Shown here in pieces: positions 16,276 to 24,469 of a stretch of 64,000 nucleotides of DNA (positions within the stretch are counted from its first letter, which is position 1; each line of letters starts with the position of its first letter). Both the position numbers and the translations under genes were made by a program. Source of the DNA: Pseudoduganella guangdongensis (GTDB lineage: Bacteria > Pseudomonadota > Gammaproteobacteria > Burkholderiales > Burkholderiaceae_D); NCBI RefSeq assembly GCF_009857475.1, contig NZ_WWCJ01000021.1:1-64000 (forward strand), in the 5' to 3' direction. The notes below the pieces were generated by a model that was not told the origin of the DNA, did no database searches, and saw nothing but the letters and a program-made list of their open reading frames with translations.

Positions 16276-18291
16276 TTACAATCCTTTAAAGAATTCCACC
16301 ACTTCCGCCGCTTCGCGCGTGCGTTTGAACGGCGGCAGGCTTTGCCAGATGCGGCGGCCGTAGGGTTTGGAGATAACGCGCGGGTCGCACAGCATCAGCA
16401 CCCCACGGTCTCCCTCATCTCGAATCAGGCGCCCGGCGCCCTGTTTCAGGTTGATGATGGCTTCCGGCAAGGTATGCCCCATAAAACCGTTCAAGCCTTT
16501 GCGTTCCATCACATCGATGCGGGCCGCCAGCACCGGATCGTCCGGCGGTGCGAACGGCAGCTTGTCGATGATCACCAGCGATAGCGCGTCGCCGCGCACG
16601 TCCACGCCTTCCCAGAAGCTCTGCGAGCCAATCAGTACGCCATTGCCGGCCTTGCGGAACTGGTCCAGCAGCTCGGTGCGGCCACGGTCGCCCTGCACGA
16701 AGAGCGGGAATTTCAGGCCGCGCTTGTCGAATTCGTCGCGCAGGCGGTCGGCGGCGCGCTTGACGGCGCGCAGCGTGGTGCATAGCAGGAAGGTGCGGCC
16801 GCCGGCGGCTTCGATGATCGGCAGCGCGGCATCCAGCACGGCGTCGGTGTAACCCATGGAATTCGGATCCGGCAGGCCTTGCGGCACATACAGGATGCCC
16901 TGCTGTTCGTAGTTGAACGGGCTTGGCCAGTTGCGCGCGACTTCGTTCTCCAGCCCCATTTGCTCGGCAAAGTGGGTGAAGTCGTTTTTCACCGCCAAGG
17001 TGGCGGAGGTGAAGATCCAGCTGCGCGGCACGCCCTCGCGCTGGCCGTTGAAGATGGGCGCGATCGACAGCGGCGTCTTGTGCAGCTGCAGCGAGCTTTG
17101 GAACGCCTCCACCCAGTACACGGCCTCCTCGCCCGGCGCGACCTTGGCTTTCGGGTCGAACTTCCACGCTTCCAGCTTGGCCGACAGCTCGTTGCCGCGC
17201 ACGCGGCATTGCTCGATGGTTTCGGCGCGCTCGGCGTTTTTCTCCAGCACGGCGAGCATGTCGATCAGCTCGTCCTTCAGGGTCTGCAGCGCCGGGAAGA
17301 AATCGCTCGAGGGCGCGATCTGCGGCAGCGACATGCGCACGATGTCCTGGGTGAAGGTCAGGCGCAGGTCGCGCGCGGCCTTCTCCACCGGGGTCACCAC
17401 CTTGGCCCACTCGGCCCCGTCGCGCGCATGGGCCAGGCCTTCGGCCAGCACGTCGCGGCACAGTTCCAGGATGTGCGAGGTGGAGACGGTATCGCCGAAG
17501 AACAGGGTGGCGGTGTCGGGCAGCTGGTGCGCCTCGTCGAAGATCACGGTGTTGGCGGCGGGCAGCAGCTCGGCCACGCCGGTATCCTTCAGCGCCACGT
17601 CGGCGAAGAACAGGTGGTGGTTGACCACCACCACGTCCGCCTGCTGCGCCTCGCGGCGCGCCTTCATCACGAAGCAGTCCTGGTAATACTGGCACTCCTG
17701 CCCCATACAGTTCTCGCGGGTGGAGGTGACCAGGTTCCAGATCAGCGCGTTTTCCGGCACGCGCGCCAGTTCGGCCTTGTCGCCGGTGCTGGTCATCTTC
17801 AGGAAGCGCTGGATTTCGCGCAGGTTGCCGACGTCCTCGCGCGAGGTCATGCGGCCGTTCTGCAAGGTGCGTTCCAGGTGGTAGTGGCACAGGTAGTTCG
17901 AGCGCCCTTTCAGCAGCGCCACCGAGACCGGCGCCTGCAGCGCGGCGCGGATGGTCGGGATATCGCGCAGGAACAGCTGGTCCTGCAAGTTCTTGGTGCC
18001 GGTGGAAACGATGGTCTTGCCGCCCCATAGCAGGGCCGGCACCAGGTAGGCAAAGGTCTTGCCGGTGCCGGTGCCCGCCTCCGCGATCAGGGTTTGCTGC
18101 TTGGCGATGGCGTCGGCAATCGCCTTCGCCATTTCAGTCTGCGATTTACGCGGGCGAAAGCCGCCCACCGCCGGGCCCAGCGGGCCGCCGGGTCCGAACA
18201 GGCGTTCGATGTCGGCGTCGTGGGCACCCTCGGGGAAAACGGGCTCATTCGGCGCGCCGGGAACGGGCGACGGCTGTTGGGAATCAGTCAA
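16276..18291 (-). CDS. DinG/YoaA-family ATP-dependent DNA helicase
   Basis: A 671-residue superfamily-2 XPD-like helicase. Walker A is AEAGTGTGKT, motif II is VIFDEAHQLPDTA, and late motifs include QSFWEGVDVRGD and GAGRLIRDEGDRGVL. Four cysteines (one in RSNYLCHYHL, three in ENCMGQECQYYQDC) fit the iron-sulfur domain between motifs I and II. Family members unwind damaged DNA forks or R-loops; YoaA acts with the Pol III chi subunit in E. coli. The frame opens with TTG at 18291 and no upstream in-frame ATG fits, so a non-ATG start is likely. Confidence 0.92.
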   Translation of the reverse strand: MTDSQQPSPVPGAPNEPVFPEGAHDADIERLFGPGGPLGPAVGGFRPRKSQTEMAKAIADAIAKQQTLIAEAGTGTGKTFAYLVPALLWGGKTIVSTGTKNLQDQLFLRDIPTIRAALQAPVSVALLKGRSNYLCHYHLERTLQNGRMTSREDVGNLREIQRFLKMTSTGDKAELARVPENALIWNLVTSTRENCMGQECQYYQDCFVMKARREAQQADVVVVNHHLFFADVALKDTGVAELLPAANTVIFDEAHQLPDTATLFFGDTVSTSHILELCRDVLAEGLAHARDGAEWAKVVTPVEKAARDLRLTFTQDIVRMSLPQIAPSSDFFPALQTLKDELIDMLAVLEKNAERAETIEQCRVRGNELSAKLEAWKFDPKAKVAPGEEAVYWVEAFQSSLQLHKTPLSIAPIFNGQREGVPRSWIFTSATLAVKNDFTHFAEQMGLENEVARNWPSPFNYEQQGILYVPQGLPDPNSMGYTDAVLDAALPIIEAAGGRTFLLCTTLRAVKRAADRLRDEFDKRGLKFPLFVQGDRGRTELLDQFRKAGNGVLIGSQSFWEGVDVRGDALSLVIIDKLPFAPPDDPVLAARIDVMERKGLNGFMGHTLPEAIINLKQGAGRLIRDEGDRGVLMLCDPRVISKPYGRRIWQSLPPFKRTREAAEVVEFFKGL

Positions 18292-18317
18292 GTTCGTAGT
18301 GGAATCAATGGCCCTGC

Positions 18318-18518
18318 TCAGGCCGGTACATCGGGCACCAATTGCATTTTCAGCAGAGTGATATAGTCTTTCAGCTGCAATTTGCGCTTCTTGAGGCGGC
18401 GCAACTGAAGTTGATCATGGTGACCATCCAGGGTCAGCATTTCGATCACAGCGTCCAGGTCGCGGTGCTCGACGTCGAGCTCTATAATGCGGCGCTGGAT
18501 TTCTTCTTTGTTGATCAT
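18318..18518 (-). CDS. YdcH-like small protein (DUF465)
   Basis: A 66-residue basic helical protein (MINKEEIQRRIIELDVEHRD, then LTLDGHHDQLQLRRLKKRKLQLKDYI). The length, the paired helices and the LKKRKLQLKD motif are those of the DUF465/YdcH family, small cytoplasmic proteins of unclear function. It lies 26 bp upstream of the helicase gene on the same strand and divergent from the PP2C phosphatase gene. Confidence 0.85.
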   Translation of the reverse strand: MINKEEIQRRIIELDVEHRDLDAVIEMLTLDGHHDQLQLRRLKKRKLQLKDYITLLKMQLVPDVPA

Positions 18519-18657
18519 AAGGCGAAAGTCGTCTGCACGATTGCGTTGAGCGTTTACTTACAGTTTCGTTTGGACAACAATCTATACTTGCAACAAAACT
18601 GCATACAGGTGCATAGTTTAACTCAGGTGGACATTGGAAAGAAGCTGTCAAGACCCT

Positions 18658-19464
18658 ATGAGCACGTATAAGATCGAGGCCGGAACCGCCCAGCATGTCG
18701 GCAGCCGGCCCCAACAGAACGACCGCGTAGCGCTGTTTACAGCGCCGAAAGCCCCCGGCTATGTACTGGCTGTGCTGGCCGACGGCCTGAGCGGCGGGGC
18801 TGCCGGCGCGGAACAAGTGCTGCACACGGCCAAACAATTGTTTGATGAATACCGCGCCTCGGAGTCGGTCAGCCTGGCCCGTGTCGAGGAATTCCTGCGC
18901 GAAATCGCGCACGATGTGCACCAGATCCTGGTGATGGACCCGCGCACCGGCGCCAGCGAACCGCAGGCTTCCATGGTCTTGATGCTGCTCACGCCCCAGC
19001 GCCAGGCGGCCTGGGCGGTCGTGGGCGACTCCAGATTGTATCGCTTTGACCACAAGGAATGCGTCGGCCGCAGCAGCGATGCCGAATATGTGGCCCACCT
19101 GATGGAACAGGAAAAGCTGCCGGAAGACGCGGCCCGCAAGCACCGCCAGGCCAAGCTCCTGAACAATGTGCTGGGGAATAAGCAGAAGGAGCCGTTTGTC
19201 GCCTTCGGCCTGCAGGAAAACCTGAAAGCCGGCGACGCTTTCCTGCTCTGCTCGGACGGGCTGTGGTCGTATTTTGCGGACGTGGAACTGGCCACCGTCA
19301 TCGCCAAGAAGTCGCCGCGCGAGGCGGCCGAACTCCTGATCAACAAGGCCCGCGAGCGGGCCCAGGGCAAGGGCGACAACTGCTCGATGGCCATCCTGAA
19401 ACTGGTGGCCCCGCCCAAGGAAGAAGTGAATTACACCGTGCAGAAGCTGCGCAAGGCGATCTAA
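18658..19464 (+). CDS. PP2C-family serine/threonine protein phosphatase
   Basis: A 268-residue metal-dependent phosphatase. PP2C motifs appear in order: VGSRPQQNDR (about 14-23), VLADGLSGGAAG (about 39-50), VVGDSRLYRF, FLLCSDGLWSYF and GKGDNCSMAIL. The conserved metal-binding aspartates are present. Such enzymes reverse phosphorylation by Hanks-type kinases. No kinase is adjacent; the only kinase-like gene in the window is at 37508. ATG 18658 is preferred over an upstream non-ATG start at 18634. The stop overlaps the convergent gene at 19461 by 4 bp. Confidence 0.9.
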   Translation: MSTYKIEAGTAQHVGSRPQQNDRVALFTAPKAPGYVLAVLADGLSGGAAGAEQVLHTAKQLFDEYRASESVSLARVEEFLREIAHDVHQILVMDPRTGASEPQASMVLMLLTPQRQAAWAVVGDSRLYRFDHKECVGRSSDAEYVAHLMEQEKLPEDAARKHRQAKLLNNVLGNKQKEPFVAFGLQENLKAGDAFLLCSDGLWSYFADVELATVIAKKSPREAAELLINKARERAQGKGDNCSMAILKLVAPPKEEVNYTVQKLRKAI

Positions 19465-20114
19465 TTCTTCTGCTGCGCCGCCTCGGCGCGGCGCTTCTTC
19501 TCTTCATTTTCAGCCAGTTTGGCCTTGATTTCGGCCTGCCGCTTTTCGGCGGCGGCCTTCTTGCGCTCAAACGCTTCCACCTTGGCGGCGCGCTGCGGCG
19601 CCTCCTGCGCAGCCTTGGCGGCGCGGGCGCGCTCGCGCGCGTCGTGCTCGGCCTGACGCTGCTCCAGCGATACGGCAGCCGGCTTGGGCCCCGGCTTGCT
19701 GTCCGGGTCCGGCTTGGCCGGCTTGGGCTGGGCCGCATTGTCAGCCGCTTCCGCCGCGTCCTTCTGGGCGCGGTCTTCCAGCTCGCGGTCGCGCAGCTCC
19801 ACCGCCAGGCGGCGCTTGTACTGGCTCGCTTCCACTTCCACCGAACGCAGCTCCGCCAGGCGCAGGCGGCGCTGCTCCTTGGCCTTGTCCAGGCAGGCGT
19901 TGACGAAGAACTTTTCGCCGCAGCGTTGTTCGCTGGCGGCGTACTCCGCCTCCACCGCCTCGCGGTCCTGCTTCACCTGCAGCAGGCGCGCGTCGGCCTG
20001 CTCGAGCGAGTGGGTTTGCGGGATGCGCGGGGCGCCAATCGTCGCCGGACGGCCGATGTCCTGCGCCATGGCAGCCGCAGGCAGCATCCAAGCCAGCCAG
20101 ATCCAGTTCTTCAA
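19461..20114 (-). CDS. Exported coiled-coil protein, TTG start
   Basis: A 217-residue protein with a signal peptide (residues 1-18, cleavage near AAAMAQ). The mature protein is a charged Ala/Glu/Lys/Arg-rich coiled coil interrupted by a Pro/Lys linker (about 130-147), with one cysteine pair (QRCGEKFFVNACLDKA) that may form a disulfide. The start is TTG, supported by AGGAG seven nt upstream. It is probably periplasmic. It lies 14 bp downstream of zapE. No known function. Confidence 0.75.
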   Translation of the reverse strand: MKNWIWLAWMLPAAAMAQDIGRPATIGAPRIPQTHSLEQADARLLQVKQDREAVEAEYAASEQRCGEKFFVNACLDKAKEQRRLRLAELRSVEVEASQYKRRLAVELRDRELEDRAQKDAAEAADNAAQPKPAKPDPDSKPGPKPAAVSLEQRQAEHDARERARAAKAAQEAPQRAAKVEAFERKKAAAEKRQAEIKAKLAENEEKKRRAEAAQQKN

Positions 20115-20128
20115 TTTCTTCTCCTATT

Positions 20129-21226
20129 TCAGGACAGCTTGTCGGCGGCGCCGCGCTGTTCCTTCTCCATATACTCGCGCGATTGCATCTCGACGATGCG
20201 CGACACGGTACGGTGGAATTCATTGGCCAGTGCGCCGGTCGTGTACAGCTCTTCCGGCTCCACTTCGGCCGACATGATCAGCTTGACCTTCTGGTCGTAG
20301 AACACGTCGATCAGCCAGGTGAAGCGGCGCGCTTCGGACGACTGGCCGGCCGACATCATCGGAATACCGGACAATATCACGGTATGGAAGCGGCTGGCGA
20401 TTTCCAGGTAGTCGTTCTGCGAGCGCGGGCCGCCGCACAGCGTGGCGAAGTCGAACCAGACGATGGTGCCGGCGCGGCGCAGGGCTTTCAGCTCGCGCCC
20501 TTCGACGTGGATGCGCGGGTCTTCATCGGCCGTCTCGGCGATGCGGACAAAGGCTTCGCGCAGCTGGTGGTCGGTCTGGGCGTTGAGCGGCGTGTAGTAG
20601 GCCTCCACCTGCTCCAGCGCGCGGCCGCGGTAGTCGACGCCGGCGTCCACGTTCAGCACGTCCATCCTCTCCTTCAGCAGGGCGATGGTGGGCAGGATGC
20701 GGTCGCGGTGCAGGCCGTCCGGGTACAGGGTGGACGGCTCGTAGTTCGAGGTCATGATGAAGGACACGCCGTTGTCGTACAGCGCTTTCATCAGGTTGTA
20801 CAGGATCATGGCGTCGGCCACGTCCGATACGTGGAATTCATCGAAGCAGATCAGGCGATACTTCTTGGCGATGCGTTTGGCGACTTCGTCCAGCGGATCT
20901 TCCATGCCGCGCAGTTCGTCCAGCTGCATGTGCACGTCGCGCATGAATTCGTGGAAGTGCAGGCGCGTTTTGCGCACCAGCGGGATCACCGAATAGAAGG
21001 AATCCATCAGGAAGGATTTGCCGCGCCCTACCCCGCCCCACATGTACACGCCGCGCGGGGGTGTTGGACGGTTGATCAGGCGTTTGAAGCTGTTCGAGCG
21101 CTGGGATTTGTACTGCACCCATTCGTCGTAGCACTGCTGCAGGCGGTCGACGGCGCGCTGTTGGGCGGCGTCGGCTTTGAAGTCGCGCTGCGAGAGCGCG
21201 TGCTGGTAAAACTCTTGGACGTTCAT
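20129..21226 (-). CDS. zapE: Cell division protein ZapE (AFG1-like ATPase)
   Basis: A 365-residue AAA-type ATPase of the AFG1/YhcM/ZapE family. Walker A is GGVGRGKSFLMDSFY, followed by VRKTRLHFHEFMRDVH, the Walker B LICFDEFHVSDVADAM, and the TSNYEPSTLYPDGLHRDR sensor region, all family signatures. In E. coli ZapE associates with the divisome and destabilises FtsZ polymers under some conditions. Full length. It is followed by the exported coiled-coil gene and preceded by the nested palindrome at 21233-21336. Confidence 0.95.
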   Translation of the reverse strand: MNVQEFYQHALSQRDFKADAAQQRAVDRLQQCYDEWVQYKSQRSNSFKRLINRPTPPRGVYMWGGVGRGKSFLMDSFYSVIPLVRKTRLHFHEFMRDVHMQLDELRGMEDPLDEVAKRIAKKYRLICFDEFHVSDVADAMILYNLMKALYDNGVSFIMTSNYEPSTLYPDGLHRDRILPTIALLKERMDVLNVDAGVDYRGRALEQVEAYYTPLNAQTDHQLREAFVRIAETADEDPRIHVEGRELKALRRAGTIVWFDFATLCGGPRSQNDYLEIASRFHTVILSGIPMMSAGQSSEARRFTWLIDVFYDQKVKLIMSAEVEPEELYTTGALANEFHRTVSRIVEMQSREYMEKEQRGAADKLS

Positions 21227-21232
21227 TTATTA

Positions 21233-21336
21233 AAACCGGTAAACCGGTGTCTGACCCACAGGGTCAGACACCTATGACGCGACGGTCGCGGGCCCCAGTG
21301 CCTGACCCTGCGGGTCAGGCACTGGTTTACCGGTTT
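21233..21336. repeat. Nested palindromic repeat (two hairpins inside outer inverted arms)
   Basis: Outer arms AAACCGGTAAACC (21233-21245) and GGTTTACCGGTTT (21324-21336) enclose two hairpins: 21246-21272 with arms GGTGTCTGACCC and GGGTCAGACACC, and 21297-21323 with arms AGTGCCTGACCC and GGGTCAGGCACT. The 24 nt between are CG-rich. The structure fills the space between zapE and lpdA and contains the lpdA stop at its right edge. It looks like a REP-type dispersed element; the GGGTCAGAC core recurs at 29376-29392. Confidence 0.9.
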
Positions 21337-22768
21337 AGAAATTCAGCGTACGCTTATCAACAGCCAGCGCTGCTTCCTTGGTCGCTTCCGACAGCGACGG
21401 GTGCGCGTGGCAGATGCGCGCGATGTCTTCGGCCGAGGCCTTGAACTCCATCGCCACAACCGCCTCGGAAATCAGCTCGGAAGCCATCGGGCCGACAATG
21501 TGCACGCCCAGGATCTCGTCGGTGGTCGCATCGGCCAGGAACTTCACCATGCCGCTGGTATCGCCCAGCGCGCGCGCGCGGCCGTTGGCCAGGAACGGGA
21601 AGGTGCCGGCTTTGTAAGCGATGCCTTCCGCCTTCAGCTGCTGCTCGTTCTTGCCCACGAAAGCGATTTCCGGATGGGTGTAAATGACCCAAGGGATGGT
21701 GTTGAAGTTGGTGTGGCCATGCTGGCCGGCGATACGCTCGGCCACGGCAACGCCCTCTTCCTCCGCCTTGTGCGCCAGCATCGGGCCGCGTACCACGTCG
21801 CCGATCGCCCATACGTTCGGCAGGTTGGTCTTGCAGTCTTCGTCCACGGTGACCAGGCCGCGCTCGTCGACCGCCAGGCCCACTTTGTCGGCGCCCAGGC
21901 CGATGGTGTTGGCGGTACGGCCGATCGACACGATCAGCTTGTCGAACACGGACTTGTGCGCTTCGCCCTTGGCGTCGGTGTATTCAACGGTGACGTTGTC
22001 CTTGCCCGCTTCGACCTTGGAGATCTTGCAGCCCAGGTTGATCGACAGGCCTTGCTTGACCAGCAGCTTGTGCGCCTCTTTGGCGATCTGCTCGTCGACT
22101 GCGCCCAGGAAGGTCGGCAGACCTTCCAGCACGGTCACTTCCGAACCCAGGCGGCGCCATACGGAGCCCAGTTCCAGGCCGATCACGCCGGCGCCGATCA
22201 CGCCCAGCTTGGCTGGCACGGTTTCGATGTTCAGGGCGCCGGTGTTCGACAGGATCAGTTTCTCGTCGAATGGCGCGCCTGGCAGTGCGCGTGGGTTGGA
22301 GCCGGTGGCGACGATGATCTGCTTGCCGGTGATGGTGTCGGTGGTCGGGCCCGAAATGGCGATCGGGTAGCCTTCCGCGCCAGCGGCGCCGGCGAATGCG
22401 CCGCGGCCGTGGAAGAAGGTGACCTTGTTCTTCTTGAACAGGAACAGGATGCCGTCGTTGTTCTGCTTCACAACGGTGTTCTTACGCTTCAGCATTTGCG
22501 CCACGTCGAAGGACAGGCCTTCCACGTTGATGCCGTGCTCTTTGAAGCCGTGCGAGGCGTGGTCGAAGTGCTCGGACGATTGCAGCAGCGCCTTGGATGG
22601 GATGCAGCCGACGTTGGTGCAGGTGCCGCCCGGGGCAGGCTTGCCGGCGTCGTTGCTCCATTCGTCGATACAGGCCACGGAGAAGCCCAGCTGTGCTGCG
22701 CGGATGGCGGCGATGTAGCCGCCAGGACCGGCGCCGATAACTACTACGTCAAATTGTTTGTTGCTCAT
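21335..22768 (-). CDS. lpdA: Dihydrolipoyl dehydrogenase (E3) of the 2-oxoglutarate dehydrogenase complex
   Basis: A 477-residue flavoprotein that reoxidises the lipoyl arm of E2 with NAD+. The FAD-binding GAGPGGYIAAIRAAQLG, redox-active disulfide GGTCTNVGC (Cys50 and Cys55), NAD-binding GAGVIGLELGSVWRRLG and the C-terminal HAHPSLSEA with the catalytic His-Glu pair are all present. It is last in odhA-odhB-PspC gene-lpdA, marking it as the complex-specific E3. The stop codon lies inside the right arm of the adjacent palindrome. Confidence 0.96.
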   Translation of the reverse strand: MSNKQFDVVVIGAGPGGYIAAIRAAQLGFSVACIDEWSNDAGKPAPGGTCTNVGCIPSKALLQSSEHFDHASHGFKEHGINVEGLSFDVAQMLKRKNTVVKQNNDGILFLFKKNKVTFFHGRGAFAGAAGAEGYPIAISGPTTDTITGKQIIVATGSNPRALPGAPFDEKLILSNTGALNIETVPAKLGVIGAGVIGLELGSVWRRLGSEVTVLEGLPTFLGAVDEQIAKEAHKLLVKQGLSINLGCKISKVEAGKDNVTVEYTDAKGEAHKSVFDKLIVSIGRTANTIGLGADKVGLAVDERGLVTVDEDCKTNLPNVWAIGDVVRGPMLAHKAEEEGVAVAERIAGQHGHTNFNTIPWVIYTHPEIAFVGKNEQQLKAEGIAYKAGTFPFLANGRARALGDTSGMVKFLADATTDEILGVHIVGPMASELISEAVVAMEFKASAEDIARICHAHPSLSEATKEAALAVDKRTLNF

Positions 22769-22771
22769 GTT

Positions 22772-23095
22772 TTAGATCCCAGTCATTTCGTCTTCAGGGA
22801 CGAATATCCACAAGAGAAGGTAAATCAGCAGGCCGAAGCCGAAGGTGGCGGTGAACAATGCGAAGACCAGGCGCCAGATCCAGGATTCGACGCCGGTGCG
22901 GGCGCCGATGCCGCCGCACACGCCGCCCAGCCAGCGGTCATTGCGCGCGCGGCGCAGGCTGCTGAACTCGGTGGCGAAATCGCCGGACGGCTGCCCTTGC
23001 AACAGCTTTTCCTTGGCGCGGGCGAATTCTTCATCGCTCAGGGCGCCGGCCTGGTGCAGCTCGTGCAGGCGCTTCAGTTCTTCGGAGACGCTCAT
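22772..23095 (-). CDS. SHOCT plus PspC-domain membrane protein inside the odh operon
   Basis: A 107-residue protein. The N-terminus (ELKRLHELHQAGALSDEEFARAKEKLL with several gaps in my reading of exact borders) is a SHOCT-type helical hairpin; from about residue 45 a PspC domain follows (RARNDRWLGGVCGGIG, then two hydrophobic segments ending LLIYLLLWIFVPED). PspC proteins sense or respond to membrane stress in the phage-shock system, but no pspA or pspB is nearby. It is 3 bp upstream of lpdA and downstream of odhB on the same strand. Role here unknown. Confidence 0.85.
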   Translation of the reverse strand: MSVSEELKRLHELHQAGALSDEEFARAKEKLLQGQPSGDFATEFSSLRRARNDRWLGGVCGGIGARTGVESWIWRLVFALFTATFGFGLLIYLLLWIFVPEDEMTGI

Positions 23096-23121
23096 TTAAC
23101 CTCTCTTCATTAACGCGAAAA

Positions 23122-23139
23122 GCCGCCCTTGCGGGCGGC
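23122..23139 (-). terminator. Hairpin between odhB and the PspC gene
   Basis: GCCGCCC and GGGCGGC arms around a short loop; on the minus strand the stem is followed by TTTTCGCG. It may partially terminate transcription after odhB so that downstream genes are less expressed. Confidence 0.6.
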
Positions 23140-23149
23140 CAGTGGCCAA

Positions 23150-24394
23150 TTACAGGTCCAGCAGCAGGCGCGCCGGATCTTCCAGCGCTTCCTTCATCGC
23201 CACCAGGCCCAGGACTGCTTCGCGGCCGTCGATGATGCGGTGGTCGTAGGACATCGCCAGGTAGTTCATCGGGCGAATCACGATCTGGCCGTCAACCACA
23301 ACAGCGCGGTCCTTGGTCGCGTGCACGCCCAGGATGGCCGATTGTGGCGGGTTGATGATCGGGGTCGACAGCATGGAGCCGAAGGTGCCGCCGTTCGAGA
23401 TGGAGAAGGTGCCGCCGGTCAGGTCTTCCAGGGTCAGCTTGCCTTCCTTGGCTTTCGCGCCGAATTCACCGATCTTCTTCTCGATTTCAGCGATGGTCAT
23501 CTGGTCCGCGTTGCGCAGGATTGGCACCACCAGGCCGCGTGGGGAACCCACGGCGATGCCGATGTCGAAGTAGCCGTGGTAGACGATGTCGTTGCCGTCG
23601 ACCGAAGCGTTCAGGATCGGGTACTTCTTCAGCGCGTGCACAGCGGCTTTGACGAAGAAGGACATGAAGCCCAGCTTGACGCCGTGCTCTTTCTCGAACT
23701 TGTCCTTGTACTTGTTGCGCAGGTCCATGACCGGCTTCATGTCCACTTCGTTGAAGGTGGTCAGGATGGCGTTGGTGGACTGGGATTCCAGCAGGCGCTC
23801 GGCGATACGTGCGCGCAGGCGGCTCATTGGCACGCGCTCTTCCGGACGGTCGCCCAGGTTGGCGGCCGATGGCGCAGCCACTTTCGGCAGTGCTGGCTTG
23901 GCAGCAGCAGGCGCCAGCGGTGCTGGAGCAGCTGGTTTCGGTGCGGCGACCGCTGCCAGGGCGTCGCCCTTGGTCACGCGGCCGTCTTTACCGGAACCGG
24001 CCACGTCGGAAGCGGCGATGCCGGCTTCGGACAGGATCTTGGCAGCAGCAGGCATTGCCACGCCGGACTTGTCGGCGGCGGCAGCAGCGGCTGGAGCGGC
24101 AGCAGCTGGCGCAGCGGCAGCAGCAGGAGCCGAAGGCGCGGCACCGGCGGCAGCGTCGGTATCGATAATGGCGATCACTTCGCCGGCAACCACGGTCGCG
24201 CCGTTCTCTTTGATGATTTGCACAATAACGCCAGCGCCTGGAGCCGGCAGTTCCAGCACGACCTTGTCGGTCTCGACGTCGATCAGGTTCTCGTCGCGCG
24301 CGACAGCTTCGCCGACTTTCTTGTGCCAGGTCAGCAGGGTCGCTTCAGCGACGGATTCGGACAGTTGGGGAACTTTAACTTCGATTTGTGCCAT
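23150..24394 (-). CDS. odhB: Dihydrolipoyl succinyltransferase (E2) of 2-oxoglutarate dehydrogenase
   Basis: A 414-residue E2 enzyme. One N-terminal lipoyl domain has the lipoylated lysine in DVETDKVVLE (Lys44). A long Ala/Pro linker (about 83-110) is followed by the peripheral subunit-binding domain (AAAKILSEAGIAASDVAGSGKDGRV), a second Ala/Pro linker, and the catalytic core ending in SYDHRIIDGREA with the active-site His. It transfers succinyl groups to CoA. Directly downstream of odhA. Confidence 0.96.
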   Translation of the reverse strand: MAQIEVKVPQLSESVAEATLLTWHKKVGEAVARDENLIDVETDKVVLELPAPGAGVIVQIIKENGATVVAGEVIAIIDTDAAAGAAPSAPAAAAAPAAAAPAAAAAADKSGVAMPAAAKILSEAGIAASDVAGSGKDGRVTKGDALAAVAAPKPAAPAPLAPAAAKPALPKVAAPSAANLGDRPEERVPMSRLRARIAERLLESQSTNAILTTFNEVDMKPVMDLRNKYKDKFEKEHGVKLGFMSFFVKAAVHALKKYPILNASVDGNDIVYHGYFDIGIAVGSPRGLVVPILRNADQMTIAEIEKKIGEFGAKAKEGKLTLEDLTGGTFSISNGGTFGSMLSTPIINPPQSAILGVHATKDRAVVVDGQIVIRPMNYLAMSYDHRIIDGREAVLGLVAMKEALEDPARLLLDL

Positions 24395-24428
24395 TTTGGT
24401 TTTTACTCCGTATCTTGTGTTTTTGTAT

Positions 24429-24451
24429 GCCGCCTGCTCGTGGCAGGCGGC
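24429..24451. other. GC-rich hairpin in the odhA-odhB spacer
   Basis: Perfect 9-bp arms GCCGCCTGC and GCAGGCGGC with a 5-nt loop, 18 bp after the odhA stop. There is no T-run immediately after it, so RNA stabilisation or processing between the two cistrons is more likely than termination. Confidence 0.55.
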
Positions 24452-24469
24452 TCACCCGCTAAAAAGCGC

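Noticed and set aside
22772..23095. Phage-shock operon
   Set aside because: Only a PspC-domain gene is present; there is no pspA, pspB or pspF.
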